A program made the position numbers and the translations under genes. DNA of 64,000 nt. It comes from Archangium lipolyticum. GTDB taxonomy: Bacteria > Myxococcota > Myxococcia > Myxococcales > Myxococcaceae. Location of the stretch: positions 51,719 to 115,718 of the forward strand of contig NZ_JANKBZ010000036.1 of NCBI RefSeq assembly GCF_024623785.1. The letters run 5' to 3'. The notes under the pieces are model-generated. The model searched no databases. It saw only the letters and a program-made list of their open reading frames with translations, and was not told where the DNA came from. Below are positions 1-8,090 of the stretch, in pieces; positions within the stretch are counted from its first letter, which is position 1; each line of letters opens with the position of its first letter.

Positions 1-26
1 CCCTGGACATCATCAAGGAGGGCTGA
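1..26 (+). CDS. 3' end of an upstream gene
   Basis: The first 26 bases read as an open frame ending LDIIKEG and a TGA stop, two bases before the next ATG. The AAGGAGG inside these last codons doubles as the ribosome binding site of the following gene, so the two are probably co-transcribed. Too little is present to say what the protein is. Confidence 0.5.
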
Positions 27-28
27 CC

Positions 29-883
29 ATGAGCAAGCCTGGGATTCTGGTGACGGGTGGTACGGGCAAGACGGGTGGCCGCGTCGTGCGGAGGCTGACG
101 GAGCTGGGGTGGCCGGTGCGCCTGGCCAGCCGCTCGGGGAGCGGGCCCGAGGGGGTCGAGGCCGTGCGCTTCGACTGGAACCAACCCGAGGGCCACGCTC
201 GCGCGCTGGAGGGAGTGGAGCGCGTCTACCTGGTCGCGCCGGTGGGGGAGCCGGATCCGCTGCCGATCATGTCGGCGTTCATCGAGCGGGCGCGCGCGGC
301 GGGGGTGCGTCGCTTCGTGCTGCTCAGTGCCTCGTCGCTGCCAGAGGGCGGACCGGCCATGGGAGGCGTGCACCGGCTGTTGCGTGAGACCGCGCCGGAG
401 TGGACGGTGCTGCGCCCCTCGTGGTTCATGCAGAACTTCTCCGAGGGGCAGCACCAGGCCACCGTGCGAGACGAAGGGGCGCTGTACTCGGCGACGGGCG
501 AGGGGCGGGTGCCCTTCATCGACGCCGACGACATCGCGGAGGTGGGGGTCCGGGCGCTCATCGACGAGAAGGCGCACAACACGGCGCACCTGCTGACGGG
601 GCCTCGGGCGCTGAGCTACGGGGAAGCGGCGGGCATTCTCGGTGCGGCGCTGGGCCGGCCCGTGCGCCACGTCAACCTGTCGGAAGAGGCGCTCGCCGAG
701 CGCTGGAGCCGCCTGGGGCTGACGCGGGACTACGCCGCGCTGCTGGCGTCCATGGATGGAGCCATTGCCCGCGGGGCGGAAGATCGGACGACCGCCACCG
801 TCGAGCAGGTGACGGGGCGGCCTCCGAGGGACTTCGTGGACTTCGCCCGGGCCTCGGTGTCGGCCTGGCGGAAGCAGGGCTGA
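29..883 (+). CDS. NmrA-like NAD(P)-binding reductase (atypical SDR)
   Basis: A 284-residue cytosolic protein with an N-terminal Rossmann nucleotide-binding motif (VTGGTGKTGG, residues 8-17), as in atypical short-chain dehydrogenases of the NmrA/HSCARG type. The segment LLSASSLPEGG, a substrate-side RPSWFMQNF motif near residue 134, and FIDADDIAEVG near 162 are typical of the quinone-reductase/ergot-alkaloid branch. These proteins bind NADP(H) and act either as redox sensors or as reductases; the substrate cannot be read from the sequence. The start is fixed by AAGGAGG seven bases upstream. It follows another gene at two bases and is probably the last gene of that operon. The family call is firm, the function is open. 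Confidence 0.85.
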   Translation: MSKPGILVTGGTGKTGGRVVRRLTELGWPVRLASRSGSGPEGVEAVRFDWNQPEGHARALEGVERVYLVAPVGEPDPLPIMSAFIERARAAGVRRFVLLSASSLPEGGPAMGGVHRLLRETAPEWTVLRPSWFMQNFSEGQHQATVRDEGALYSATGEGRVPFIDADDIAEVGVRALIDEKAHNTAHLLTGPRALSYGEAAGILGAALGRPVRHVNLSEEALAERWSRLGLTRDYAALLASMDGAIARGAEDRTTATVEQVTGRPPRDFVDFARASVSAWRKQG

Positions 884-920
884 GCCGTGCCGGCTTCTGG
901 GTTGCCCTGGCGGTCGAGGC

Positions 921-1403
921 CTACCGGTGGCTGTTGCCTGCCGCCGGTTTCACGGCCTTCTTCGCATACTCCGCCGTCAGCCCTTCGTAGTCGCTGAACT
1001 CCGGGAACTTCGCGTAGCTGTGAACGGCGGGCGTGCTCGCCCAGGGGAGCTTCTCGCTCGTATACGTCTCGATGAACGGGGTGAACCAGCTGGCGTCATC
1101 GAGCATCGTCGCGCGGACGTTGACGAACATGTCCAGGCCCTCGGGCCGCGTGAACATCCAGCTCATGCAGTACGGGCAGAAGTAATGACGGGGCGAGCCG
1201 TGGAGGCCTCCAATGACAGGCTCGCCCTTCGTGACCAGGAACCCCTCGGTCGGGATTGCCACACTCAAGGAGAAGGCGCTCGCGCTCATCCGCTGGCAGC
1301 CCGTGCAGTGGCAGGCCATCGTGAGGAGGGGCGGTGCGCTGATCCTCAGCCGCACCTGTCCGCAACGGCATCCGCCTTCCCAGGGAAGATTCCAATCGTT
1401 CAT
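921..1403 (-). CDS. GFA/CENP-V family zinc protein
   Basis: A 160-residue protein of the glutathione-dependent formaldehyde-activating (GFA) fold. The zinc-binding cysteines are all present: CRC at residues 12-14, CHCTGC at 31-36 and CPYC at 75-78. Most members have no proven formaldehyde activity, so only the fold and the zinc sites should be trusted. The ribosome binding site is weak (AGGT). It converges on the NmrA-like gene. Two further members or relatives of this fold occur in the window (40483-40845 and 59864-60406). Confidence 0.88.
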   Translation of the reverse strand: MNDWNLPWEGGCRCGQVRLRISAPPLLTMACHCTGCQRMSASAFSLSVAIPTEGFLVTKGEPVIGGLHGSPRHYFCPYCMSWMFTRPEGLDMFVNVRATMLDDASWFTPFIETYTSEKLPWASTPAVHSYAKFPEFSDYEGLTAEYAKKAVKPAAGNSHR

Positions 1404-1485
1404 GAGCGGAGTACCTACCCCACTCGACGGCCCTCGCCCAGTGGGAGAGGGGGGCGGTATGTGAGGTGGAGACCGTCCCTCGGTT

Positions 1486-1653
1486 CTAGGACGTCGGCTC
1501 GCGCGGTGCTTCAGTGCCTTCCTGCCGTTGTCCCTCGCGCTTGGGGGATGTGTCGTCCTCCTCCTCGCTCAGGCCGCTCTTGCGAAGCACATCGTGCAGA
1601 CGATCCCCGTGGGGCTTGAGAGGTGGAGGAGAGGGTTTGGGCTTTTCGTCCAT
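1486..1653 (-). CDS. small hydrophilic protein, unknown
   Basis: A 55-residue, highly charged Pro/Glu/Arg-rich protein beginning [11 protein letters not shown]. It has a short predicted helix ([13 protein letters not shown]) and an acidic stretch (SEEEDD), with no signal peptide or membrane segment. I chose the internal ATG at 1653, over a longer upstream ATG, because GGAGG lies seven bases before it. No family is recognised. The clear ribosome binding site and biased composition support a real gene, but the product is probably disordered. Confidence 0.5.
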   Translation of the reverse strand: MDEKPKPSPPPLKPHGDRLHDVLRKSGLSEEEDDTSPKREGQRQEGTEAPREPTS

Positions 1654-1830
1654 GGCAACCTCCAGAGGTGAGGTGAGGGTGCTGCCTTCCACCAAACTGG
1701 GGCCGCGCCTCGTCTCGCGCCCGGCCACACCGGCCTGTCTCCGTTCTGCTGCCTGCTCCCTGGGGATGCGTCGAGCCCCTGCCCGCCGGCCCGCTCAGCG
1801 GGAACGCGCCTCCGCCTGTCCCCCCGAGCC

Positions 1831-4122
1831 CTACGACGGCTCGGGGGCATCTTGGATGGCGCGCACGCTCACCGGGACGTGCTTGTGGTACGGCGTGCGC
1901 GCGAGCGGATCGCAATGCTCGCTCGCCGTGAGGCGATTGAGCTGCGGGCCGTTCGGCTCGCCCCCGCGATAGCGCATGCCGTATCCGTGGGGAAGAGTGA
2001 CCATGCCCGGGCGGAGCATCTCGTCGAGCTCGATGGTGACGGGAATCTCACCCGCCGCCGATGTGCAGAGGGCGCGCGCACCTTGCCGCAACCCGAGCGC
2101 GCGAGCGTCGTCGGGGTGCATCCGCATGGCACCGTCGGGGTCGGTCTTCCGCCACGCCGGGTCACGGTAGATCTGGTTCGCGTTGTATCCCCGGCGCTCA
2201 CCGGCGAGCAGCACCAGGGGGTGGTTCGACGAGGGTTCGTCGCGAAGCGCGCGAAGCGCCTCGAGCATCTCGGGGATGTCGAGATGGATGCGCCCATCGC
2301 GGTGCCGGATGAACGACCACGTGTCCTCGAGCTCATGCCGGGTGACGAGGGTGCCCTCGGGGCGATCCAGAATGGCGTGGAACAACGACACGCCCAACGT
2401 GAGCCGGTTGCCCCGGTGCCCGGCGCGACGCACGGCGGCGGGCTCCCGGTTCGCCATCTGGAGGGCCAGCGCCAGGAGGGGCGCCGCCGCGGCGGGCGGA
2501 ACGCGCGAGGCGTTCGCGCGCGGAGTCCGGAGCGCCCTTCCCAGGGTACGGTAGATGATGGAGGCGGCGAAGTGCCGAAGCCTGGGCTTCCTCGCCAGCA
2601 TGGCGCTCATCGCCGCGAGGAAGACGAGGTGCTTCGTGGCCGCGGGCTCGCGAGTGGCGATGCGCTCCAGCAGCGGGAATGACGCCGGGAGCTCGCCCAT
2701 CGCCTCGAGCAGGCGCGTATAGAGCTCCGGCTCCGGCAGAGCCTCCGCGCGCGGCGGGAACACCGGGTGGCGCAGGTGGAATGCGTTGTCCGGGAACTCG
2801 AGGTTGAAGCCGGTGCACTCCCACTTCTCGAACTGTGTCGCTGCGGGCAGGACATAGTGGGCGAGCCGGGCGGTTTCCGTCATGGCCACGTCCACGACGA
2901 CCAGCAGCTCGAGCTTGGAGAGTGCTCGCTCATAGGCGGCGGTGTTCGCGCCCGTGAGGGCCGGGTTGGCGCTGTCGACGAACATCGCGCGGATGCGGTC
3001 CTCTCCCTCATGTTCGATCTCAGCCGGCAGGATGTTCGGCGGGTAGAGGCCGGCGATGGGGTACATCTTGTGATGGGCCGTGCGGGGGTGCCGGGCCTCT
3101 CGCTCGTCGGTGTGGCCGAGCAGCGGGAGGAAGAGCGAGTGGAAGTTGTTCCCGCCTCGTTTGCCGAAGTTGCCGGTGACGAGGAACAGCAGCTTCTCGA
3201 GATAGGAATTGAGCGTGCTGTGGAGGCTCTGTTGCAGGCCGAGGTCGACGCGCACGCAGGCCGTGTGGGCCTGGGCGAAACCCCGGGCAACGCGTTCGAC
3301 GTCGGCGAGCGGCACGTCGGCCCGGCGTACGAAGTCCTCGACCGGAATCGCGCGCAGCTCCGCCTCCAGCGCGGCGAAGCCGGAGCAGCGCCGCGAGAGG
3401 AACGCGCGGTCATGCAGGCCCTCGCGCACGATGATGGCGAGAAGGGCCGCCATCAGGAACGCGTCGGTGCCGGGACGAAGCTGCAGGTGGACGTCGGCCA
3501 GGCGAGCGGTCTCCGTCTTGCGCGGGTCGATCACCACCATCTGGCGCGCGGGGTCCTTCTTCAGCTCGCGCAGGGTATCGCGTGCGTTGGGGATGCCGTG
3601 CGCCTGGAACGGGTTGGTGCCAATGAACAGCACGAAGTCCGCGTGCTCCACGTCCTCGGTGAGGTGGCATCGCTGGTCTCCGAAGAGCCGTCCATTGACC
3701 CAGAAGTCGCCGGTCTTCTCTTGCGCGAGGGCGCTGTAGGTGAAGCGGCTTCCCATCGCCTTCGTGATCTGCCGGCCGTAGGCGCCTCCCAGGTGGTTGC
3801 CCTGACCGCCGCCGCCGTAGAACGCGAATGCCTGCCCACCGTGCCGTTCGCGGATGGCGATGAGGCGCCTGGCGATGTCCGCCAGCGCCTCGTCCCAGCT
3901 CACGCGTACGAAGGTGCCGTCGGGCTCGCGCCGCAGCGGATGCTCGAGGAGATCCGCGTTCTCCTGATAGTGCTGCAGCCGCGCGGCCTTCTGGCAGAGG
4001 TAGCCCTTGGAGACCGGGTGAGAGTCGTCGCCGCGAATGCTCGTGATGCGGGAGCCCTCGACTTCGACGCGAAGCCCGCAGTTGCGGGAGCACAGGATGC
4101 AGGCGGTCTGCTCGGTGGTCAT
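1831..4122 (-). CDS. molybdopterin-dependent oxidoreductase (formate dehydrogenase-like)
   Basis: A 763-residue catalytic subunit of the DMSO-reductase/formate-dehydrogenase superfamily. The N-terminal 4Fe-4S site is complete: Cys8, Cys11, Cys15 and Cys43. It is followed by the molybdopterin-guanine-dinucleotide domains (HADFVLFIGTNP near 200, WDEALADIARR near 75) and a C-terminal molydopterin-binding domain (MHPDDARALGL near 685). No Tat signal is visible, so the protein is likely cytosolic. No electron-transfer subunits are adjacent. The ATG at 4122 is preferred to the longer frame because AAGGGG precedes it and the cysteine motif starts seven residues in. The substrate is unknown. A perfect palindrome lies just upstream at 4144-4159. 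Confidence 0.85.
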   Translation of the reverse strand: MTTEQTACILCSRNCGLRVEVEGSRITSIRGDDSHPVSKGYLCQKAARLQHYQENADLLEHPLRREPDGTFVRVSWDEALADIARRLIAIRERHGGQAFAFYGGGGQGNHLGGAYGRQITKAMGSRFTYSALAQEKTGDFWVNGRLFGDQRCHLTEDVEHADFVLFIGTNPFQAHGIPNARDTLRELKKDPARQMVVIDPRKTETARLADVHLQLRPGTDAFLMAALLAIIVREGLHDRAFLSRRCSGFAALEAELRAIPVEDFVRRADVPLADVERVARGFAQAHTACVRVDLGLQQSLHSTLNSYLEKLLFLVTGNFGKRGGNNFHSLFLPLLGHTDEREARHPRTAHHKMYPIAGLYPPNILPAEIEHEGEDRIRAMFVDSANPALTGANTAAYERALSKLELLVVVDVAMTETARLAHYVLPAATQFEKWECTGFNLEFPDNAFHLRHPVFPPRAEALPEPELYTRLLEAMGELPASFPLLERIATREPAATKHLVFLAAMSAMLARKPRLRHFAASIIYRTLGRALRTPRANASRVPPAAAAPLLALALQMANREPAAVRRAGHRGNRLTLGVSLFHAILDRPEGTLVTRHELEDTWSFIRHRDGRIHLDIPEMLEALRALRDEPSSNHPLVLLAGERRGYNANQIYRDPAWRKTDPDGAMRMHPDDARALGLRQGARALCTSAAGEIPVTIELDEMLRPGMVTLPHGYGMRYRGGEPNGPQLNRLTASEHCDPLARTPYHKHVPVSVRAIQDAPEPS

Positions 4123-4143
4123 GGCGGGGCCCCTTGCCAGATG

Positions 4144-4159
4144 GATAACGAACGTTATC
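4144..4159. promoter_or_regulatory. palindromic operator upstream of the molybdopterin oxidoreductase
   Basis: GATAACG, a two-base AA spacer, and CGTTATC form a perfect 7-bp inverted repeat 22 bases upstream of the start codon at 4122. The form resembles TetR-family operators. The only adjacent regulator is the LysR gene at 4289-5227, which would normally use a different, T-N11-A type site, so the binding protein may be encoded elsewhere. Confidence 0.5.
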
Positions 4160-4288
4160 TCAAAGGTGGGCGAATCATCGGTCGCCTTCGCGCTCAAGAG
4201 CGCACGTCATGCCATCGCTTCGCTGTTGAGAACCGCTGACCGGCGGGCCACGACGGATGGACGCTGAGGCTCGAGGGTGGACTTCATC

Positions 4289-5227
4289 TCACGATGGAAC
4301 CCGCTCCTGGGCCGGCGCCCGGTGGGGGGTGGCCGCGCGAACGAAACGCTCCCTCAGCCATTGGTGCGCGGGATCGTGCTGGGCACGGGCATGCCAACCC
4401 ATCGCGAGGTCGAATGGCGGCATCGGGAAGGGCAGTGGCAGGAGCTCGAGGCCCGACGCGTAGCGCTGGAGAAGCCTCCTGGGGAGTGTGGCGACACAGT
4501 CCGTATCGGCGAGGACGAGTGCGACCTGATTGTAGTTCGGGACGGTGACGGCGACACGGCGCACCTTGCCATGCCGCGCGAGGACGTCGTCGATCGCGCT
4601 ATGAAGGCGGCCTCCCTGGGAAACCATGACATGATTGAGCTGGCAGTAGTCTTCGAGCGTGGGAGCCTCCCGGCCTCTTGGATGCTCCTTGCGCTGCGCG
4701 AAGCAGAACTCGTCGGTGAGCAGGAGCCGGCTCTTGAGCGCTTCGGGAATCTTGGTTGAGATGCCGATATAGAGGTCGATCTCGCCACGCTCCATCCGGT
4801 AGGTCAGGTTCTCCTCGTTCGGCGCGACGAAGCTCAGACGGATACCGGGTCCGGCGAGCTCGAGGATCTCCCGGGCCACGGCGAGACCGATGATCGTGAA
4901 GAAGTTGTCGTTGAGCGCGATCGTGAAATGGTGCTGCGCCTCCCGCGGGTTGAACTCAACGCGGTTCACGACGGCGCTTTGCAGGTCGAGAAGCGCCTGG
5001 TGCAAGGCCGGCTGCAACTCGAGAGCCCGCGGCGTGGGGGCCATTCCGCGACCCGCCTCGGAAGGAACGAGCAGGGGGTCCTTGAACAGCTCACGCAAGC
5101 GGCCAAGCTGGGCGGAGAGCGCCGGCTGACTCACGTTCAGACGGCGGGCCGCACGTGTCACATTCAATTCCTCGAGCAACACGTCCAGGGAAATGAGCAG
5201 GGGCAGGTCCGCCCGCCGGATATCCAT
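4289..5227 (-). CDS. LysR-family transcriptional regulator
   Basis: A 312-residue LysR regulator of the NodD/NahR-like subgroup. The N-terminal winged helix-turn-helix (residues about 5-65) contains VTRAARRLNVSQPALSAQL. The remainder is a periplasmic-binding-like effector domain. The start at 5227 is set by GGAGG ten bases upstream; a longer open frame extends upstream but has no support. It is divergent from the metallo-beta-lactamase gene at 5339 with a 111-bp shared intergenic region, the usual arrangement in which the LysR protein controls its neighbour in response to a small ligand. The effector is unknown. Confidence 0.88.
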   Translation of the reverse strand: MDIRRADLPLLISLDVLLEELNVTRAARRLNVSQPALSAQLGRLRELFKDPLLVPSEAGRGMAPTPRALELQPALHQALLDLQSAVVNRVEFNPREAQHHFTIALNDNFFTIIGLAVAREILELAGPGIRLSFVAPNEENLTYRMERGEIDLYIGISTKIPEALKSRLLLTDEFCFAQRKEHPRGREAPTLEDYCQLNHVMVSQGGRLHSAIDDVLARHGKVRRVAVTVPNYNQVALVLADTDCVATLPRRLLQRYASGLELLPLPFPMPPFDLAMGWHARAQHDPAHQWLRERFVRAATPHRAPAQERVPS

Positions 5228-5338
5228 TGCGACTATACCTCCTATAAACGCGCTCGACTCACGAGGGGCGCCGAGCCGCCGTATGTATCCACCCACGTGG
5301 TTCGCACCTGGCGCCACGGCATCCCCACGGGAGAAAAC

Positions 5339-6340
5339 ATGCGTTTCCATCGACTTCTTCTCGACAGCGTAGCCGCGGTGGCGGCCCTGTTCTCCGCCGC
5401 CTTGCCACTCGCCACCGAGGCGGCGTCGCCTGCTACCGCCGGAACAAGCGTCGCCCAACGGAGGGCGCAGGTACCGGGTGTCTATCGTTACCGCGTCGGT
5501 GACTTCCAGGTGACCGCGCTGTCCGACGGCACCGTGCCGCAGGATCTGCACGTGCTCCTCCAGGGAGAATCACCCGCGGAGATCGACAAGATGCTCCACC
5601 ATGCCTTCTTGAGCAATCCTGTCGAGGCTTCCATCACGGCCTTCCTGATCGACACGGGGCGCCGGCTGATCCTGGTCGATACCGGCGCCGGCGGCTTGTT
5701 CGGGCCGGGCTATGGCGGCAAGCTCCTCGGCAGCCTCAAGCTGGCGGGATACGAGCCAGAGCAGATCGACGACATCCTGCTGACGCACATCCACACGGAT
5801 CACAGCGGCGGTCTCGTCAGCGAGGGCAACAGGGTGTTCCCCAATGCCACGGTGCACGTCGGCAGGGGGGATCTGGACTTCTTCCTCAATCCCGCGAACC
5901 AGGGCGGCGTCAATGGCTATGACAAGAAGTACTTCGAGGAGGCGGTCAAGACCGTTGGGCCCTACGTGAAGGCGGGGAAGGTTCATGCGTTCAGCCGGGA
6001 GACCTGGCTCTTCCCCGGCATCAAGGCCATCCCGACGCCCGGCCACACCCCCGGGCATGGCTTCTACCGGGTGGAGAGCAGGGGCGAGTCGATCACATTC
6101 ATTGGCGACATCGTCCACGTGGCCGCCGTGCAGTTCCCGAAAACGGCGATCACGATTGTCTATGACGTCAGACCCAGCGACGCCGCGGCTCAGCGTGAGA
6201 GTCAGTTCGCCGCGGCGGCGAGCGACCGCGCGCTGGTGGCGGCACCGCATCTGCCGTACCCCGGGATTGGCCACATCCGCGCGGAGGAACGTGGCTACAC
6301 GTTCGTGCCAGTGGACTATCGCGACCGCCATGAGCCCTGA
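5339..6340 (+). CDS. exported MBL-fold metallohydrolase
   Basis: A 333-residue metallo-beta-lactamase-fold hydrolase with a cleavable signal peptide (about residues 1-28, ending ATEA). The zinc ligands are complete: HIHTDH at 150-155 (His150, His152, Asp154, His155), His236 in PGHTPGH and Asp257 in FIGDIVH. It resembles the secreted quorum-quenching/MPH-like lactonase branch, but lactonase, phosphotriesterase and other activities are all possible. A GGGAG site precedes the chosen ATG. The divergent LysR gene is its probable regulator. Confidence 0.87.
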   Translation: MRFHRLLLDSVAAVAALFSAALPLATEAASPATAGTSVAQRRAQVPGVYRYRVGDFQVTALSDGTVPQDLHVLLQGESPAEIDKMLHHAFLSNPVEASITAFLIDTGRRLILVDTGAGGLFGPGYGGKLLGSLKLAGYEPEQIDDILLTHIHTDHSGGLVSEGNRVFPNATVHVGRGDLDFFLNPANQGGVNGYDKKYFEEAVKTVGPYVKAGKVHAFSRETWLFPGIKAIPTPGHTPGHGFYRVESRGESITFIGDIVHVAAVQFPKTAITIVYDVRPSDAAAQRESQFAAAASDRALVAAPHLPYPGIGHIRAEERGYTFVPVDYRDRHEP

Positions 6341-6354
6341 CGTCCGGGGGCCAC

Positions 6355-6840
6355 TCAGCCCAGCCTGCGGGTGAACGTCACCGGGTCGTACTCGGAGAGC
6401 GGAAGGAAACGCAGCGGCTCCGTCGAACCGAGCGAGACGAGCCGCTGGCCATACTGTTCGAGGTAGCGGGCCCGCCCCTCGTCTCCGACATGCGCGGCGC
6501 TCCAGGCCACGAACGGGGGCAGGACGTCGAACCCCGTGAAACGCAGGATGCCGTAGTGGATGGGGAGGAGCAGCTGCTCCAGGGGGCCGAACAACCCGGC
6601 CTCGGAGAAGATGGGCTCCGAGCCCCCCGTGGTCAACGAGAGCATGGCCCGTTTCCCCCGCAGCTTCCCGGCGTCGAACCACTGGCCTCCACCGTAGATG
6701 GTCCCCATGGCGAACACCCGGTCCACCCAGCCCTTGAGGATGGCCGGGAGGGAGAACCACCAGAGCGGGAATTGGAAGATGAGCACATCGCACCGCAGGA
6801 GCTTCTCGAGCTCGGTCGTGATGGTATGGGTGACGCATGA
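6355..6840 (-). pseudogene. 5'-truncated NAD(P)H:quinone oxidoreductase (flavodoxin fold)
   Basis: The reading frame from about 6830 down to 6355 encodes the C-terminal two thirds of a MdaB/KefG-type NAD(P)H dehydrogenase: LEKLLRCDVLIFQFPLWWF, then LKGWVDRVFAMGTIYGGG and a conserved C-terminus. The roughly 90 N-terminal residues that hold the flavin phosphate loop are absent. Upstream of the conserved part the frame continues as unrelated sequence with no suitable start codon. It is best read as a 5'-truncated pseudogene. The breakpoint lies near 6825-6840. Confidence 0.7.
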
Positions 6841-6984
6841 AGAAACAGCGTGAGCTCTCGGACTTCGAGGGTGGAGCGAGCGGGACACAGCTCCCGCCAC
6901 CACGCGCGAAGCAGCCCGTAGCCCCTGGACGTCGCCGGGCAACCCTCCCGGGATGACGACTTGTACGGCGGTAGGGAGGAGCAC

Positions 6985-7713
6985 ATGCGTCGGTGGATTC
7001 TGGCGGTGATGGGGTTGATGCAGACCGGGTGCTACGCCTGGGCCACGCCCCCGCTGGAGGCGCAGGTGGGCTTTGGCCCTGCCTGGGATGAGCGCTCGCG
7101 CTCGGTGCGCACCGTGCCGAGCTATCAGGCCTCCATCCCCATCTCGGGCTGGCATCCCCAGACGCCCCACCAGGGAAGCACGTGGGACGTGAAAGCGGGC
7201 TACCTCTTCCAGCCCATGCCCGGTGAGCGCCTGGTGCATGGCCCTCTCTTCGCATTGGGGATGCTGATCCCCGAGGAGAAGATGTCCCCCGGCCGCGCTG
7301 GCGGCGTCCGGGCTTCTGGTGCCGAGGGGGGCGTGCGTCTTGGCCCCATCCCCGTCAACCAGGGCGTCGTCTTCCGCCGCTACGGCGTGCATGGACAGGT
7401 GCGCGGCCTCTTCGGTGACGGCCTGGGGGTGGAGCTCGCCACCCGGTTCTCGGTGGAGTGGGCGCGCGAGACGCATGGCTCGCGTGAGGAGCGGGGCCTT
7501 CTCTTCCAGTATCGGGGGTGGTCCGGTTTCCAGGGCCTGGGGCTCTTCGTCGAGGCCAGCGCGGGCGTGCTGGGGAGCGAGCCCCGATGGGGACTCACCG
7601 CGGGGCTCTCGTTCCGCACCCCGGCCACCCTGGGCGTGGGCCTGCTCGACACCCGGAAGGCCCGGGAGCTCGACTGGGTGCGGAAGCACAACGCCCGGAC
7701 CCAGGAGCAGTAG
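6985..7713 (+). CDS. putative lipoprotein, unknown
   Basis: A 242-residue exported protein: short basic start, hydrophobic stretch, and a Cys at residue 16 in LMQTGC that fits a non-ideal lipobox. The mature part is rich in Gly, aromatic residues and alternating beta-like segments (VRLGPIPVNQGVVFRRYG, LGLFVEASAGVLG, WGLTAGLSF), suggesting an outer-membrane-associated beta-barrel-like or transthyretin-like domain. GGGAGGA lies before the ATG at 6985; an alternative TTG at 6961 is less likely. No family is recognised with confidence. A hairpin-rich repeat follows its stop. Confidence 0.65.
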   Translation: MRRWILAVMGLMQTGCYAWATPPLEAQVGFGPAWDERSRSVRTVPSYQASIPISGWHPQTPHQGSTWDVKAGYLFQPMPGERLVHGPLFALGMLIPEEKMSPGRAGGVRASGAEGGVRLGPIPVNQGVVFRRYGVHGQVRGLFGDGLGVELATRFSVEWARETHGSREERGLLFQYRGWSGFQGLGLFVEASAGVLGSEPRWGLTAGLSFRTPATLGVGLLDTRKARELDWVRKHNARTQEQ

Positions 7714-7717
7714 ACGG

Positions 7718-7870
7718 AGAGGGGGGAGGGGCCGAGGAGAGCCGCTGACGGGTGCTGCCCCCGCGGTGCGGCCGCCCGAACGGACGAGCGCTCCGCGCCC
7801 GCGGTTCGGGGGCACCGCCCCACACTCTGGGGGGGGACGGTCCACACCACGGGCCCTGTCGCTCCAGGCA
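7718..7870 (+). repeat. dispersed repeat copy plus long hairpin after the lipoprotein gene
   Basis: The segment carries the GCTGACGGG core shared with copies near 43664, 53406 and 55626, followed by a long GC-rich inverted repeat (CCCGAAC near 7771 against GTTCGGG near 7803). It could act as a transcription terminator for the gene ending at 7713. The rest of the gap up to 8090 holds the leader of the next gene, with no coding sequence I can support. Confidence 0.45.
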
Positions 7871-8090
7871 TGAAAAGGCTCGTTCCTCCCCCGGGGCGGA
7901 GCGCCCCCCGCTGTTGGTCCAGGGCTTGCTCTGGAGCACGAACGCGGGTGACGGCAATTCCTCTCACTCGGGAATCATGGAACGTCACACCGTCTCATCA
8001 AGCAGGAAAACGCGTAACTCTTGCAATTCTGTTTCATGATGAATACCCTGACAACAGGTTGCTGTTGGAAGACACCTGGGGGTATTCGAC

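Noticed and set aside
2767..4239. Long plus-strand open frame of 490 residues
   Set aside because: It lies antisense to the molybdopterin oxidoreductase, whose cysteine motif and MGD-binding segments are clear; the plus-strand protein has no family character.
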